From: Cryptomeria japonica
Taxonomy: Eukaryota; Streptophyta; Pinopsida; Cupressales; Cupressaceae
Reading direction: 5' to 3'
NCBI RefSeq assembly: GCF_030272615.1
Contig: NC_081411.1
Coordinates: 838,538,136 to 838,602,135, forward strand
DNA length: 64,000 bases
Shown here: piece by piece, positions 20,901-30,639 of the stretch
Numbering within the stretch: the stretch's first letter is position 1
How the letters are laid out: every line of letters begins with the position of its first letter
Position numbers and translations under genes: made by a program
Notes under the pieces: generated by a model
The model's database searches: none
Told to the model about the DNA's origin: nothing
Seen by the model: the letters and a program-made list of their open reading frames with translations, nothing else

Positions 20901-23900
20901 ATGGCATCCACCTCTACAATTGAATATTTAGTGAACCCTTCTTTTGTCAAAGTTATAAAAAAACCTAGGCCTGTATTCCAATTAGTTCCCGAGATAGCAA
21001 AGAAAGATGATACATTAGGTGCTTTTTCTCAAATTCCTAAGGGAATTGTTTATGCTAAAGACCCTAGAATTTACATTCATTGTAACATTGAGGAACTAGG
21101 AGATGAAGAGATTAAAACCATGTTTAAAACTATCATATGTGATGAATCTGGCAATGTAAAAGATGAACACAAGATCATTGAAACCCTAGGATTTACAGAG
21201 ATCCTTAGCATTCCTGAATTTCCCAAGGATGTGATTAGGATAGTCTTAATCAGAGTACATGGTGAATTTTTCTGGCTAGATGTAATTCACAAAATTACTA
21301 AGGAAGCTGTGAAAGCTATCACAGGGTTACCAACCACCGGTAAACAACCAGACAAAAACAAGAAGGTTTCCAATGACATAGTTACTCAGTTAACTGGTGC
21401 CACATCCGACAAAAGGTCCTGAAGAGTAAATGATGTAATAGATATTAATGTGAGATTTATCAGCATGATATTAGGATATAAAGCTACTCATGCAAATAGA
21501 CTCAATTCAGTTTCAATTTTATGCATTAAGAGTGCTTATGATATGGTCATAGATAATGCAAAGATTGATGTATGTGAGTGGTTGAAGGATGAATTAATTG
21601 ACAACTTAGGAAAGATTAAGAAGGACAAGAAAGGAACATTTAAATTTGGAAATTTGTTAGTATGTCTGATGTTACATATAACCAAATAGGTTCCCGGTAT
21701 AGGCTACAAAGAACTTGGATATGATATATCGGTAGGTAAACAGCCAATGGAACTATTCAACAATATGGGAGAAGATAAGGAAAACAATATCCATGATTTC
21801 TTTCAAGCACTAAAGGTCAAAATGAAGAAAAGAATCAGATTATCACAAAATATTGTTGACCAATATATGGATAAAATATGCTTTGTAATCAAGAAGGATG
21901 AGATCTAGATGGAAGCAGTCATCCCTAGGACTATTTGGGTAATAGAGATGGGCTATGAAATAGATGATCATATAATTGAAACATATGCTAAAGCACTTCT
22001 GGAAGCCCCTAAAGAACCTAAGGAAGAAATATTTGGTAGTGCATAAACTATTGAAAGCCAAATACAATCTAAGAAAAGAGTGAAAAAGGTTGAGGCAGTT
22101 GTGAGAAGAGGTTCCAGATAGGCAAAGGCTATTAAAGAAGATGTGTTAAAGCAAACCAGTATAATAGAGGATGAGTTAGTAGCTCCACAACCTGAGACTC
22201 ATCTATCATCGATAGGCACTTCTTCGGAGAGTGACATGCCTGCAACTTTCAAGAGAGTTGTAAGGAAAAGAGATCTCTTACCAACAACCACACCCTCACC
22301 TAGGAGGACAAGACAAAAACAACAAGCATTGAGATCTCCGGTAAGAAAGGCTACACCAAAGAAGAAGAAACTGACACCCAAGAAGAAGAAGAGGACAAAC
22401 AAGGACTTGGCCCATCCTGATATACTGTTAAATGAAATTACATAGGAAGGAAAATTGAAGAATATAGAGAAAATATATGACACTCTGATAGCTGATGAAA
22501 AAGAAAAAGTAGAAAATAGTGTTATATTGCATATGGATATGTATAAAAAAATTTTGATGGAAGTAGTAAACGAAGTACCAGATGAACTACTTAAAAGACT
22601 AGAAGCAAGAAAACAAGCGGTAATAGAACTTGACAAGAAAATAAACATAGAAAAGCTACTTGTTGTATATCTAGTGAATTCACCCAAAGAAATTAATGAT
22701 TTAATTGTTGAAGCCAACCGGTCAGTATTTTCTACTGCACACCAGAACATTGCTTTAATGGTTGAAAGAGTTAATGAGGTGACTGAGGAGACAGAAAATG
22801 CATGGGACATTTTCCTAGTGGAAAAAGAAAAACAAGAAGAATATATAAGCCCTAAACCTATAAAGGTATATCAGAAAGAAAGAGACAAGGGTAAAGGTAA
22901 AGTTGGTGGACCACCCAGTATCAAGGTTAAAGACAACTTACCCCCACCTCCTTTGATTAATCCACTGGTAAAAACAACAGCTACAAAAGATCAACCAACA
23001 ATTGAAAGTATGGATGTAGAGGATGTCAATCCTAATCCTGAAGTGTTATACATAGTGGATGTTGATACTCAAAAGATCAACACTGTGGTAGACAAAGATA
23101 CAGCTAATAAGATTGACATGGGTAGTGAGCCTCGAGTAGCTGAGCAAACTGATAACACGTGGGAGAAACCAATAGATGACAAAGAGCAAAAGGTAGAAAC
23201 TCAGACTTAGACTGAGACAATGCAACAAACTGAGAAACAAATAGAGCAAATTGCTCCTGAACAGGAACAACAACAAGCACGGGAACAGGTTCATAAAGAA
23301 ATAGTGCCACCGACAACTGGAGAAGTGGAAAAACCATCGCTTAAGGAAATGCAAACACAAATAGACCTACCAAAGGTCAATACAAGCTCGGTTACTTCCA
23401 CTGGTGGTACTCAGAATGTTGGTTCATCATTAGGCTACAAACCAACTAATGTGATTGAGGTACTATTGGATTCAATTAAAAAGATAATAGATTGCAGCTC
23501 ACAAGCTTATAAGGCAATTGATGACACCATACCAATTTTGAAGGTAATTGCTCCTAACTTTAATATAGACAATAAAGATTCTTTAGGACAACTTGATACC
23601 TTGTGTAAATATATCATAGAAAACATTGAGAAAATAAAGGAAGAGACATTGAAGGACAAAGTAGAAACTGAAAAACAAAATTTTTTTGATGAGCAAATAA
23701 AGAAGTGTACTAGAGATTTTGACACACTTCTACTGGAACTGTGTAATTTATTAAAATAGTACAAAACTTTGTACAAAGACACCTGTAAGACAAACTTTTT
23801 TACTGTAGATATTGATAAGAAGATGAGCAAGGTACAAGATGAAATCAACAAACTTGCAAATAATTTTGTTAACTCACCTGATATATTATCAGTTTTTGAA

Positions 23901-24011
23901 TAGAAGATAACAAATTTTGAGGAAGAATTACTTAAATTTGAAAGAGAAAAGGAGAGAATAGTGTCAGAAAACACTGACAGAGCATTTGCAGCATCTCACC
24001 GATACAGCTAA
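20901..24011 (+). pseudogene. TE-E ORF2: 1036-codon protein of unknown function
   Basis: One uninterrupted frame, with no indel, from ATG 20901 to TAA 24009. Nine in-frame stops lie inside: TAG at 21687, 21906, 22119, 22443, 23208, 23757 and 23901, TAA at 22044, TGA at 21420. Each is explained by one transition. Order: conserved core (residues 1-260: LGAFSQIPKGIVYA, YIHCNIEELG, RVHGEFFWL, HKITKEAVKAITGLPTTG, LGKIKKDKKGTFKFGNLLV); basic low-complexity segment around 460-510; variable Pro/Lys-rich and Gln-rich segments; coiled-coil tail from about 850. C and D have the same layout. A distant likeness of the core to plant mobile-domain or Athila ORF1-type proteins is possible but unproven. Confidence 0.7.
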
Positions 24012-24160
24012 AAGAACAAAGATAGCAATAAGAGATATTAAAAAGTTTATGGAGAGTATAAACTTGATTTTGGCGGATCTATTTCAAATTGTAACTACCT
24101 AGTTACAAGGTTGAAAGTGCAAACTCTATTGACATCTTGACAACCTTTGTCATTGATTCC

Positions 24161-24170
24161 AAAGGGGGAG
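24161..24170 (+). promoter_or_regulatory. TE-E upstream (secondary) polypurine tract
   Basis: AAAGGGGGAG in the context GTCATTGATTCC, 143 bp before the true tract. Confidence 0.5.
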
Positions 24171-24303
24171 TAGTGGAATGAGAAAATTCAACATCATGGG
24201 AATCATATGCTTAGGGGGAGAACACACATTTTTGGTAACATTTTTGGACTTCACATTTTTTGATACACTTTTGAAATTTCTCATGAGTGTTTCCATCAAT
24301 CCC

Positions 24304-24315
24304 AAAGGGGGAGAT
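24304..24315 (+). promoter_or_regulatory. TE-E polypurine tract
   Basis: AAAGGGGGAGAT adjacent to the 3' LTR. Confidence 0.85.
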
Positions 24316-25115
24316 TGTTGGCATATGCACACTCCAATGAGACATTGTAAGTGATTGAAGGTTTTGTCATTGATGGAAACCTTACAATCCTATGGCACCG
24401 ACAAGGCATTACACCAACAAGTTAGTGCACCAGCATCAATGATCAGACTCTACACTGACATTCAGGACACCAGCACCGGCACAGAGAAAGGAAGTATACC
24501 AACATAGAGGCCGACAGGAATTTGTTATATTATATTTTGTTTATTATTGTAAAAACTTTGTAAGCTGACTTGGCATGTTGTAAAATGACTCATATATAAA
24601 AGAGATCATTGTAGACATTTGAAAAGAAAGGGAAGAAAGTTATTAAGACAAACCTATTATGTGAAATGTATGTTAAAGGATCTATATAAGAAGCAGAGTA
24701 GCAACCGGTACTAGATCATATATTATAGATGCTATTGTAAAGTAGTACAAGATATTGGATTTGTATAATCCACATCGTAAGTTAGTGAGACTTCCCATTT
24801 GAGCAGTGAGCTCTAGGTAGTTGCCCTTCTTGCATGTGCATGCCCCTATTGTAAGTAATATTCCCTTATTGGCCAGTAAGTGGATATTGTGGGTCACAAA
24901 TCCCACCGAGGTTTTTCCCACACTGGGTTTCCTCGTTAAATCCTTGTGTTATGGTGTTCTTTTCATGTGGATGTTCTTAATTCTGTTTATTGCATTATTT
25001 CTTGCATACCGATACACTGTTATAATATGTTCTACATGTTTTAAGATAAGAAATTTTTGTACACTGGTTAGATACTGATTCACCCCCCCTCTTAGTATCT
25101 ATGGGAATCCTAATA
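24316..25115 (+). repeat. TE-E 3' LTR (800 bp)
   Basis: TGTTGGCATATG to ATCCTAATA, followed by GGTAC. Hairpin arms GATACTGA / TTAGTATC keep pairing through one G-U. Confidence 0.9.
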
Positions 25116-26216
25116 GGTACCAGTCCTCTTCTTCTTCGGATCAAGTGGTGAAGCAAGTAGGGTAGAGGCATACCCAATGAGTATATCGTTCACCACTTCA
25201 TAGCGCATAGGCTCAACTTCCTCTTTTCTTGGCTCAACTGCTTCCATTATGCAATGATTCACTTTGATCGTGAAACAAATATCATCTTCATACTTCTTAA
25301 CTAGGTCACCTGATAGCCTTGTTCTCTAGTTCATCTTCAATCTAAACTCATCAAAATACTTGTTCAGAGTCTCTAGATAAGTAGATCCCACTGCTTGCAG
25401 ACTCTCCTTGATTTGTTTTGTAACTAGTAGGTCACTTGACCATTGAACATCACCAACTCCTAGAAAATACCCTTGAAAGTAGAAAAACAACCCAACAAGT
25501 AGTTGACCGAACTTGAACCTTAGTGCCTTGTCCTCTTTGATGGATTTCAAATTCTCCATGAGTTGTTTTTTCATGCTGGTACACAAGTCATACTCTGCAT
25601 CTTCCTTGATCATTCGATAAGCGGCATGCATCGCAATAGTAGGAACATAATTCATCCTGCTAGCATAGAATACTCTATACCCGATCACCATGCACGCATA
25701 CTTCACCAAGTCATCTCTAATGGTGTTGACAATCATTGTCTGCTTGTTGCTCAAAGAACCAGTGAACTCTTCCACTTTGGCTTTTGTGATCTTACAAAGA
25801 ATAGGGACTTCTCCAATATTGTAGAAACTAGTCATGACATGGATTTCCTCTGGTGTGATATCATGGGTTCGCTCAAGATACATCTTGTCACCATGAACAC
25901 TACTAAGAATAATTCTTATATGATCTTCTATGAATTCCTTAAGAAAATATGTTGCATTATGGAAATGATTCTTCGTGATCATGTTCTACTATAATTTAAT
26001 CTTCTTATCTTTTCCATAGAACAAACTCAACTACGAGTGAATCACTAGAGACCCTAGGTCTTCCATCCTACAATCAATGTAACTAGAAACATCCCCTTCA
26101 AAAATGACTCTGGTGGGAATTTGAGATAAGGCATTGTAATTCAATTTCTTCCTAAGAGATTTGGATGACTCCTCAGGTGCAGAAGAACTAGATGCAACTT
26201 TAGATGGAGAAGCCAT
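25116..26216 (-). pseudogene. TE-D ORF2, N-terminal portion
   Basis: Starts at ATG 26216-26214 and runs in one frame to the E insertion. It shows the family core in diverged form: SQIPTRVIFEG, YIDCRMEDLG, RIILSSVHGDKMYL, HDITPEEIHVMTSF, then LKSIKEDKALRFKFGQLLVG. Stops: TAG near 26031 and a tandem pair near 25990, plus one at 25326. D is the most divergent of the three copies, which makes the shared residues (VHG, IT.E.I, FKFG.LLV) the best candidates for function. Confidence 0.65.
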
Positions 26217-26648
26217 GTCTAAATAATTTTGAATGATAAGAGGGATTCGATGAAAAATACCTTTTCACTCTGAACTAGGGTTCGACAATGTCAAGCACAA
26301 CACACTTCTCCAAAATATTTCTTTACCACTCTAACCTCCACTCTGGATATCTTGAAATACCCGCTGGGTCTTGCACAAGATTTCTTTCTGGATTTCTTTG
26401 AATGCAAGATTGATCGCTTTTGTTGCACAGCTCAAGTTAGAAAAATGCTTCTTCAAAAATAGGTAAGTAAAAATGAGTACAAGAGTCACCTTTATAAAAA
26501 TGGGTACAAGAGTCACTATATTTACCTTTTACCACTTCATTGTTCTGTCGGTCAACAGGTAACCAATATCGATAATAGCACCTTACCGATATACTCCGGG
26601 GGTCTGAAATATTGTTACCGATATGTTCCCCCTTTATCTTTTTGAAGC
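26217..26648 (-). other. TE-D spacer between ORF1 and ORF2
   Basis: 432 bp without credible coding. It contains CCGATATGTTCC- and ACCGATA-like words, also frequent in this family's LTRs. Confidence 0.4.
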
Positions 26649-27953
26649 TCAATTTGCTGATTTAGGGATCTCCACACTAGGTGTGGAAACTGGTACATCT
26701 TGTGGCTTCTCTTCAGATTTATTTTTCCAAGTTTTATTCATATCTACCTAAATGGCTTCAACATTGACATTTCCTTTACCTTATGGGTCGATTGGTCTAT
26801 CTTCCAATGGATTTTGTCTCAGTCTACATGATCTGGCAAGATGTCCCAGTTTGTGACAATGATAGCATACCATACCAAGTGCTCTCCATGGTCTAGTGTA
26901 CACATTTCCATTCTTTCTCCTACATGTTGCACCAGTGTGACCGCTACCATGACAGATCACACAAGTTTCACACCGACCGTTTGACACTAAATAAATATTT
27001 GACCAGTGGTCATAGGTTCTATATCAGTTTGGGTTCTAGTTCATAAGAGGTTCTTGGACAACTCCTTTTGATCTTGGTGCATAACCTTGAGGTTTGTTCA
27101 TAACCAATCTACACTCAAAAGATCTATGTCCAAACTTGTTGCATGCATAACAATGACCATTAAATTTACCAGTTCTACCCTTGTGGTTATACACGTTATT
27201 TTGTATATAAGGGAGATTATTATAAGTCTTGTTCCTACACACATTGGCAGTATGTCCTTCCTTTTGACAGTTAAAGCATACAGGTTTGAAATTTGACTTA
27301 CCTTTTCTTTTGTTGTTGTTCTCAGGTACTGGTTGCTCTTGTGGTGCATCAACCTTGGTTCCAAAGGATTCACCTTCCTCATATGCAAAGAAACCAATTC
27401 TAGTGGTATCCCTCGATGACTTCATTGATTCTAGCTATTGGTCCAGTTTTGTAGAGATCAGGTTCAACTTTGCAAGTATCTCCTGCATCTCAGCAAGTTC
27501 TTTGAAAAGAGCTTCATTGGTCTTCATTAGGGTTTCATTCTAAGAGATGGCTGCATTGAGTTTTGCTTGCATTTATTCTTTCTCTTCCTTACCTTCTTGT
27601 AGATAAGAAATAATGGTACCAATTTCTTGATTCAACTTAAAGATCTCGTGCTCATTATCCTTCACTAGATCCCTGGTTTTTCTTTGATTTTCTAGTTCTT
27701 GACTCATCCTAATGGTCAGTGCTTCTAGCTCCCTCCTCAGGTTAGTTTTGGACTCATTCAGTTTCTCCACTTCTTCGACTAGGGCATCCATGTCTACTTC
27801 ACTAGAAGAGCTATTTTCAGTCATTTCCAACATTTTCTCAGCAAGTTCTCTTCTTCTAGCTAAAGAGGCTTTATACTTGACCTTAAGTTCATCATAGGCT
27901 CTCTTAGATTCAGCCAGATGGTGAGTGAGTTCCCTCATGCTGTATTCCCCCAT
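26649..27953 (-). pseudogene. TE-D ORF1: coiled-coil and four-knuckle gag-like protein
   Basis: 435 codons in a single frame from ATG 27953, the first after the primer site. The N-terminal 170 residues are coiled coil (LAESKRAYDELKVKYK, then VEEVEKLNESK). Four intact CCHC knuckles: CFNCQKEGHTANVC (27237-27278), CYACNKFGHRSFEC (27111-27152), CVICHGSGHTGATC (26922-26963) and CYHCHKLGHLARSC (26826-26867). The last two resemble knuckles of element F's gag closely. Stops: TAA 27573, TAG near 27519 and 27432, TAG 27036 and a few more, all explicable by C-to-T or G-to-A changes. Confidence 0.75.
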
Positions 27954-27989
27954 ATCTCCTTTCAAGCGGTCAGACTTAAAGAAAGGTTG

Positions 27990-28001
27990 GCTCTGATACC
28001 A
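27990..28001 (-). promoter_or_regulatory. TE-D primer binding site (tRNA-iMet)
   Basis: Exact TGGTATCAGAGC on the minus strand, two bases inside the 5' LTR. Confidence 0.9.
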
Positions 28002-28003
28002 AT

Positions 28004-29135
28004 TGATGAATACTAAGAAGGGGGGTGAATTAATATAGCAAAAAAACTTACCAAACACTTAAGCAATATTGCTACAGACCGATATAGCCCTTTAAATAGC
28101 AAACTGGTTAATATGCAAACAAGCCAAATAGAAAAATAAAGTATTCACCCACAATAACACAATCACCAAAACATAAGATATTTTCACATGGAAACCCAAA
28201 TGGAAAAAACCACGGTGAGTAAAACTCACTAGTCTACTATCTACAGAATAGCAACCAGACCGGTTAAGGCCTTACAATGTTCTTCACCAGAATAGATCCT
28301 GTTAGGAATCCTAATCTCTATTAGTAGATAGGTCCTATTAAAGACTACCCTATTAAAGGATTTCGAATCCACAACTGTGAAACACCTTGTTAGAGGATTT
28401 AGAACAGGCTTAATTGAGCCTACCCAATTAAGGGTTTCTAACTTGTTGAAGAGATTAGTAATCAACAACTAAGTGATCTACAAAGTAGCACAAAGTGCTT
28501 ATTTAGATCCTTGATTTCTCTCTATCAATGCATTGTAGCATTACTTAAGTCTTTTGTCCTTTGCATGTTCAACCTCTATCGCAAGACACTAATTGCAAAG
28601 ACCTAATCTTCCTACACAACTCTACTCAAAAACCCTAGACATGATGTCCTCATATAGGAATCTAATTTCATGTCGATCCAATGAGATTAGATAACAATTT
28701 CCTAGGTACAATACATCTGGACACAATTGTAACACAATACAGAATCACTGCATTGTTGTCGGTGGATGATAACTCATCACACTTTACAAGTTTGCTGGTT
28801 AAAAAAACAAAGTATATCGATTACTAGTTTACAAACAAAGACTGGTAAACTAGAACATAGTATTCCAATCTTAAAAATGTTGGCTACCACTTAGGGTCCT
28901 CGTACTGCTTGAGGTCCTCATACCACTTGAGGTCCTTGGTCATGCTTTGACCTGTAATATCCTTCTTCAAACACTGATAGTCTTCTACAAACAAACAATA
29001 TGCATACATTGGCATATAATACTGGTTTGAACAAGTCATCACATACTCCTGGTTGAGAATAACTCATACAACAAATAAGTGTGTGTCCATCAATGACAAT
29101 CACAACTAAGTACAAACATCATCAAAATACCAAAA
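28004..29135 (-). repeat. TE-D 5' LTR (1132 bp)
   Basis: Plus strand TGATGAATACT to AATACCAAAA (the final CA has become AA), followed by CTATT. Aligns end to end with 14970-16095. Confidence 0.85.
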
Positions 29136-29140
29136 CTATT

Positions 29141-29171
29141 CACCCCCTCTCATTGTTATTGGTTTCCAATA
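29141..29171 (+). repeat. TE-C 3' LTR, last 31 bp
   Basis: CACCCCCTCTCATTG through TTTCCAATA matches the end of the 5' LTR at 9116, then CATAA repeats the target site. Confidence 0.85.
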
Positions 29172-29176
29172 CATAA

Positions 29177-29646
29177 GACATCTCGAAAGCACATCAAGAG
29201 GTCCAATCCACATGTTTCATTAAATAGTCCATAACCTAGATCAACCGGGACCCAATATAGGTCCACACGCTAAAGCAATGATCTCCATCCGCCAAGTCTC
29301 AAACATGATCACCAACAACATCCTGAATCTCCACCAAAAGTTGCACCAACACAACTTATGCATATCATCAAAGATCTTCATCAAAATGTCTACTTGTGAA
29401 ACCCTCATCGAAACCACAAGCCAAGCTTCCAAGGAAACTTGATAGCATCTGATCACTAGACCAAAACCAACTAACTGAATATGAACATGAGTATCATGAA
29501 TAAGCCAATTCCACAACCAAATTATATTAAAGCCTACCAGATCATGCCAAATCCAAACCAACTAGAAACTACTCAATCTACCGAGACTAGAAGGGTGCCG
29601 ATAAAGCATCCAAATAGCTAGTGTTGAAATCAATGACAAAACATCA
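29177..29646 (-). repeat. TE-B 5' LTR, distal segment
   Basis: Resumes B's LTR after C and its target duplication. It ends near 29646 at GACAAAACATCA, whose reverse complement (TGATGTTTTGTC) looks like the LTR starts of related families. No second B LTR in the window confirms the edge. Total LTR about 1190 bp. Confidence 0.55.
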
Positions 29647-29651
29647 ATGCA

Positions 29652-30639
29652 ATACATAATCAATTCATCCAAGTGGCCAATAGTATTAGCCTTTCTGAAT
29701 CTCCTTGGGGATTCAATAATTTCTTGTTTTAAAATGATGCTTGGGAGGACTACTTTCTCCTTCTTCTTGAAAGTGAAATTCAACCGTTGGGACATATTAT
29801 CGTCTTGATCCCCTCCCGATACTATTACTTTAGTAGCTACCCTGTGTGATTCCACATGTTTCTCTTCTTCCTATTGTTCCTATTCTTCATCTACCTACCT
29901 TCTATCCTAGGATTTCTCACAAGTCTATTGCTAAGGAATCTAGGGAACATGTTGAGCCAAGTTGGCTTGGAGTATCTATTCATGATGTAATTGGTGTTGT
30001 GTAGCCAAATCTTCTATCCTTTCACTCTCTTCCTCTTCAAACACCCTTATTGTTTCATCTGTTTGAGAAACATCTCTTGATCTTGAGGTGTGAGGATGAT
30101 TCTTTCTTCTTGTTCTTCCTTCTCTTCTACCTCCATTAGTTTTACATGCACCTCCATTGGTTGTACTTGAACTTCATGTTCCTTTTGAGCCTCAAGTGCA
30201 TCCTGAACCTATTCAATAGTAGGTTGTCTTTATGTTGTTCCATCCTTCATTTTCCATGTAATGATAGAAATGGGCTCATCATCCTAATCAAAATCAGACT
30301 CAATGTTATGTATGGTTACCTTCTCTTGAGTTGGAACTGGAGTAGGTGAAATATTTGGTGTTGGGCAAGGAGATTTCTCTTCAGTGGTTTCAACTTGTGG
30401 TGTACCTTCTTCAGGAACAATCCCAATGGTAGGAACAAAGGGATGGATGGAGGCTTGAGGGATCACTTGTAATCTAGTGGTTATCCTATGTTCAATGGCT
30501 ATCTTGAGTAATTGTGATTCTTTCATTTTTGCCTCCAGTTGCCTTTTGAGTTCTTGATTATCAATCATTTGTGCATCAGCTTCAGGATCAATAGAAGTAT
30601 TCTTTCTTGATTCAGATCATGTTCTCCTTATGTACTCCT
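29652..30639 (-). pseudogene. G: coding remnant that received elements B and F
   Basis: Minus-strand reading (30639 down to 29652) is mostly open with scattered TAG/TAA: a charged N-terminal part (NQELKRQLEAKMKESQLL), a Pro/Thr-rich part (CPTPNISPTPVPTQEK), a Glu-rich part and a basic stretch. One frameshift lies between 30284 and 29855. I do not recognise it. Composition resembles the low-complexity half of ORF2 in C/D/E, so it may be an older member of such a family or an unrelated gene fragment. F truncates its 5' side and B its 3' side. Confidence 0.45.

Larger units (their letters stand above)
18566..25115 (+). mobile_element. TE-E: non-autonomous two-ORF LTR retrotransposon
   Basis: Best-preserved member: LTRs 18566-19369 and 24316-25115, GGTAC on both sides (18561-18565, 25116-25120), tRNA-iMet primer site, ORF1, ORF2 and polypurine tract. 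The 4.95-kb interior has no protease, integrase, RT or RNase H. It is inserted in D's ORF2 in the opposite orientation. LTRs differ by roughly 8-9% by eye. Confidence 0.9.
14970..29135 (-). mobile_element. TE-D: non-autonomous two-ORF LTR retrotransposon, split by E
   Basis: Minus-strand element: 3' LTR 14970-16095, 5' LTR 28004-29135, flanked by CTATT (14965-14969 and 29136-29140). ORF1 and ORF2 are homologous to those of C and E; no pol domain is present. E is inserted in ORF2 at GGTAC. LTRs differ by about 10% by eye. Distinctive feature: a Lys/Glu pentapeptide repeat in ORF2. Confidence 0.85.
8193..29171 (+). mobile_element. TE-C: non-autonomous two-ORF LTR retrotransposon, split by D
   Basis: Plus-strand element with 5' LTR 8193-9116, tRNA-iMet primer site, ORF1, ORF2, two polypurine tracts and a 3' LTR split by D (14075-14969 and 29141-29171). 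CATAA flanks both ends exactly. No protease, integrase or RT motif occurs in the 4.96-kb interior. The two LTRs differ at roughly 15% of sites by eye, the most of the three nested family members, as expected for the outermost. Confidence 0.85.
3293..29646 (-). mobile_element. TE-B: Ty1/copia retrotransposon, split by A and C
   Basis: Minus-strand copia element with 5' LTR (7472-8192 joined to 29177-29646), primer site, gag, protease, integrase, RT and the start of RNase H. Insertion A truncates it at 3292/3293. Element C sits in its 5' LTR, flanked by CATAA (8188-8192 and 29172-29176). The rest of RNase H and the 3' LTR lie beyond the left edge. Gag and pol resemble elements A and I but the LTR differs, so it is a related separate family. 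The right boundary (29646 or 29651) is inferred from an LTR-like TG/CA end. Confidence 0.8.

Noticed and set aside
18566-25115. E as an autonomous element with hidden pol
   Set aside because: Read in all frames; no RT (DD), integrase (HHCC/DDE) or protease motif between the LTRs, and both ORFs fill most of the interior.
29241-29561. Minus-strand 106-codon ORF
   Set aside because: Lies inside the distal part of B's LTR; no domain and no counterpart.
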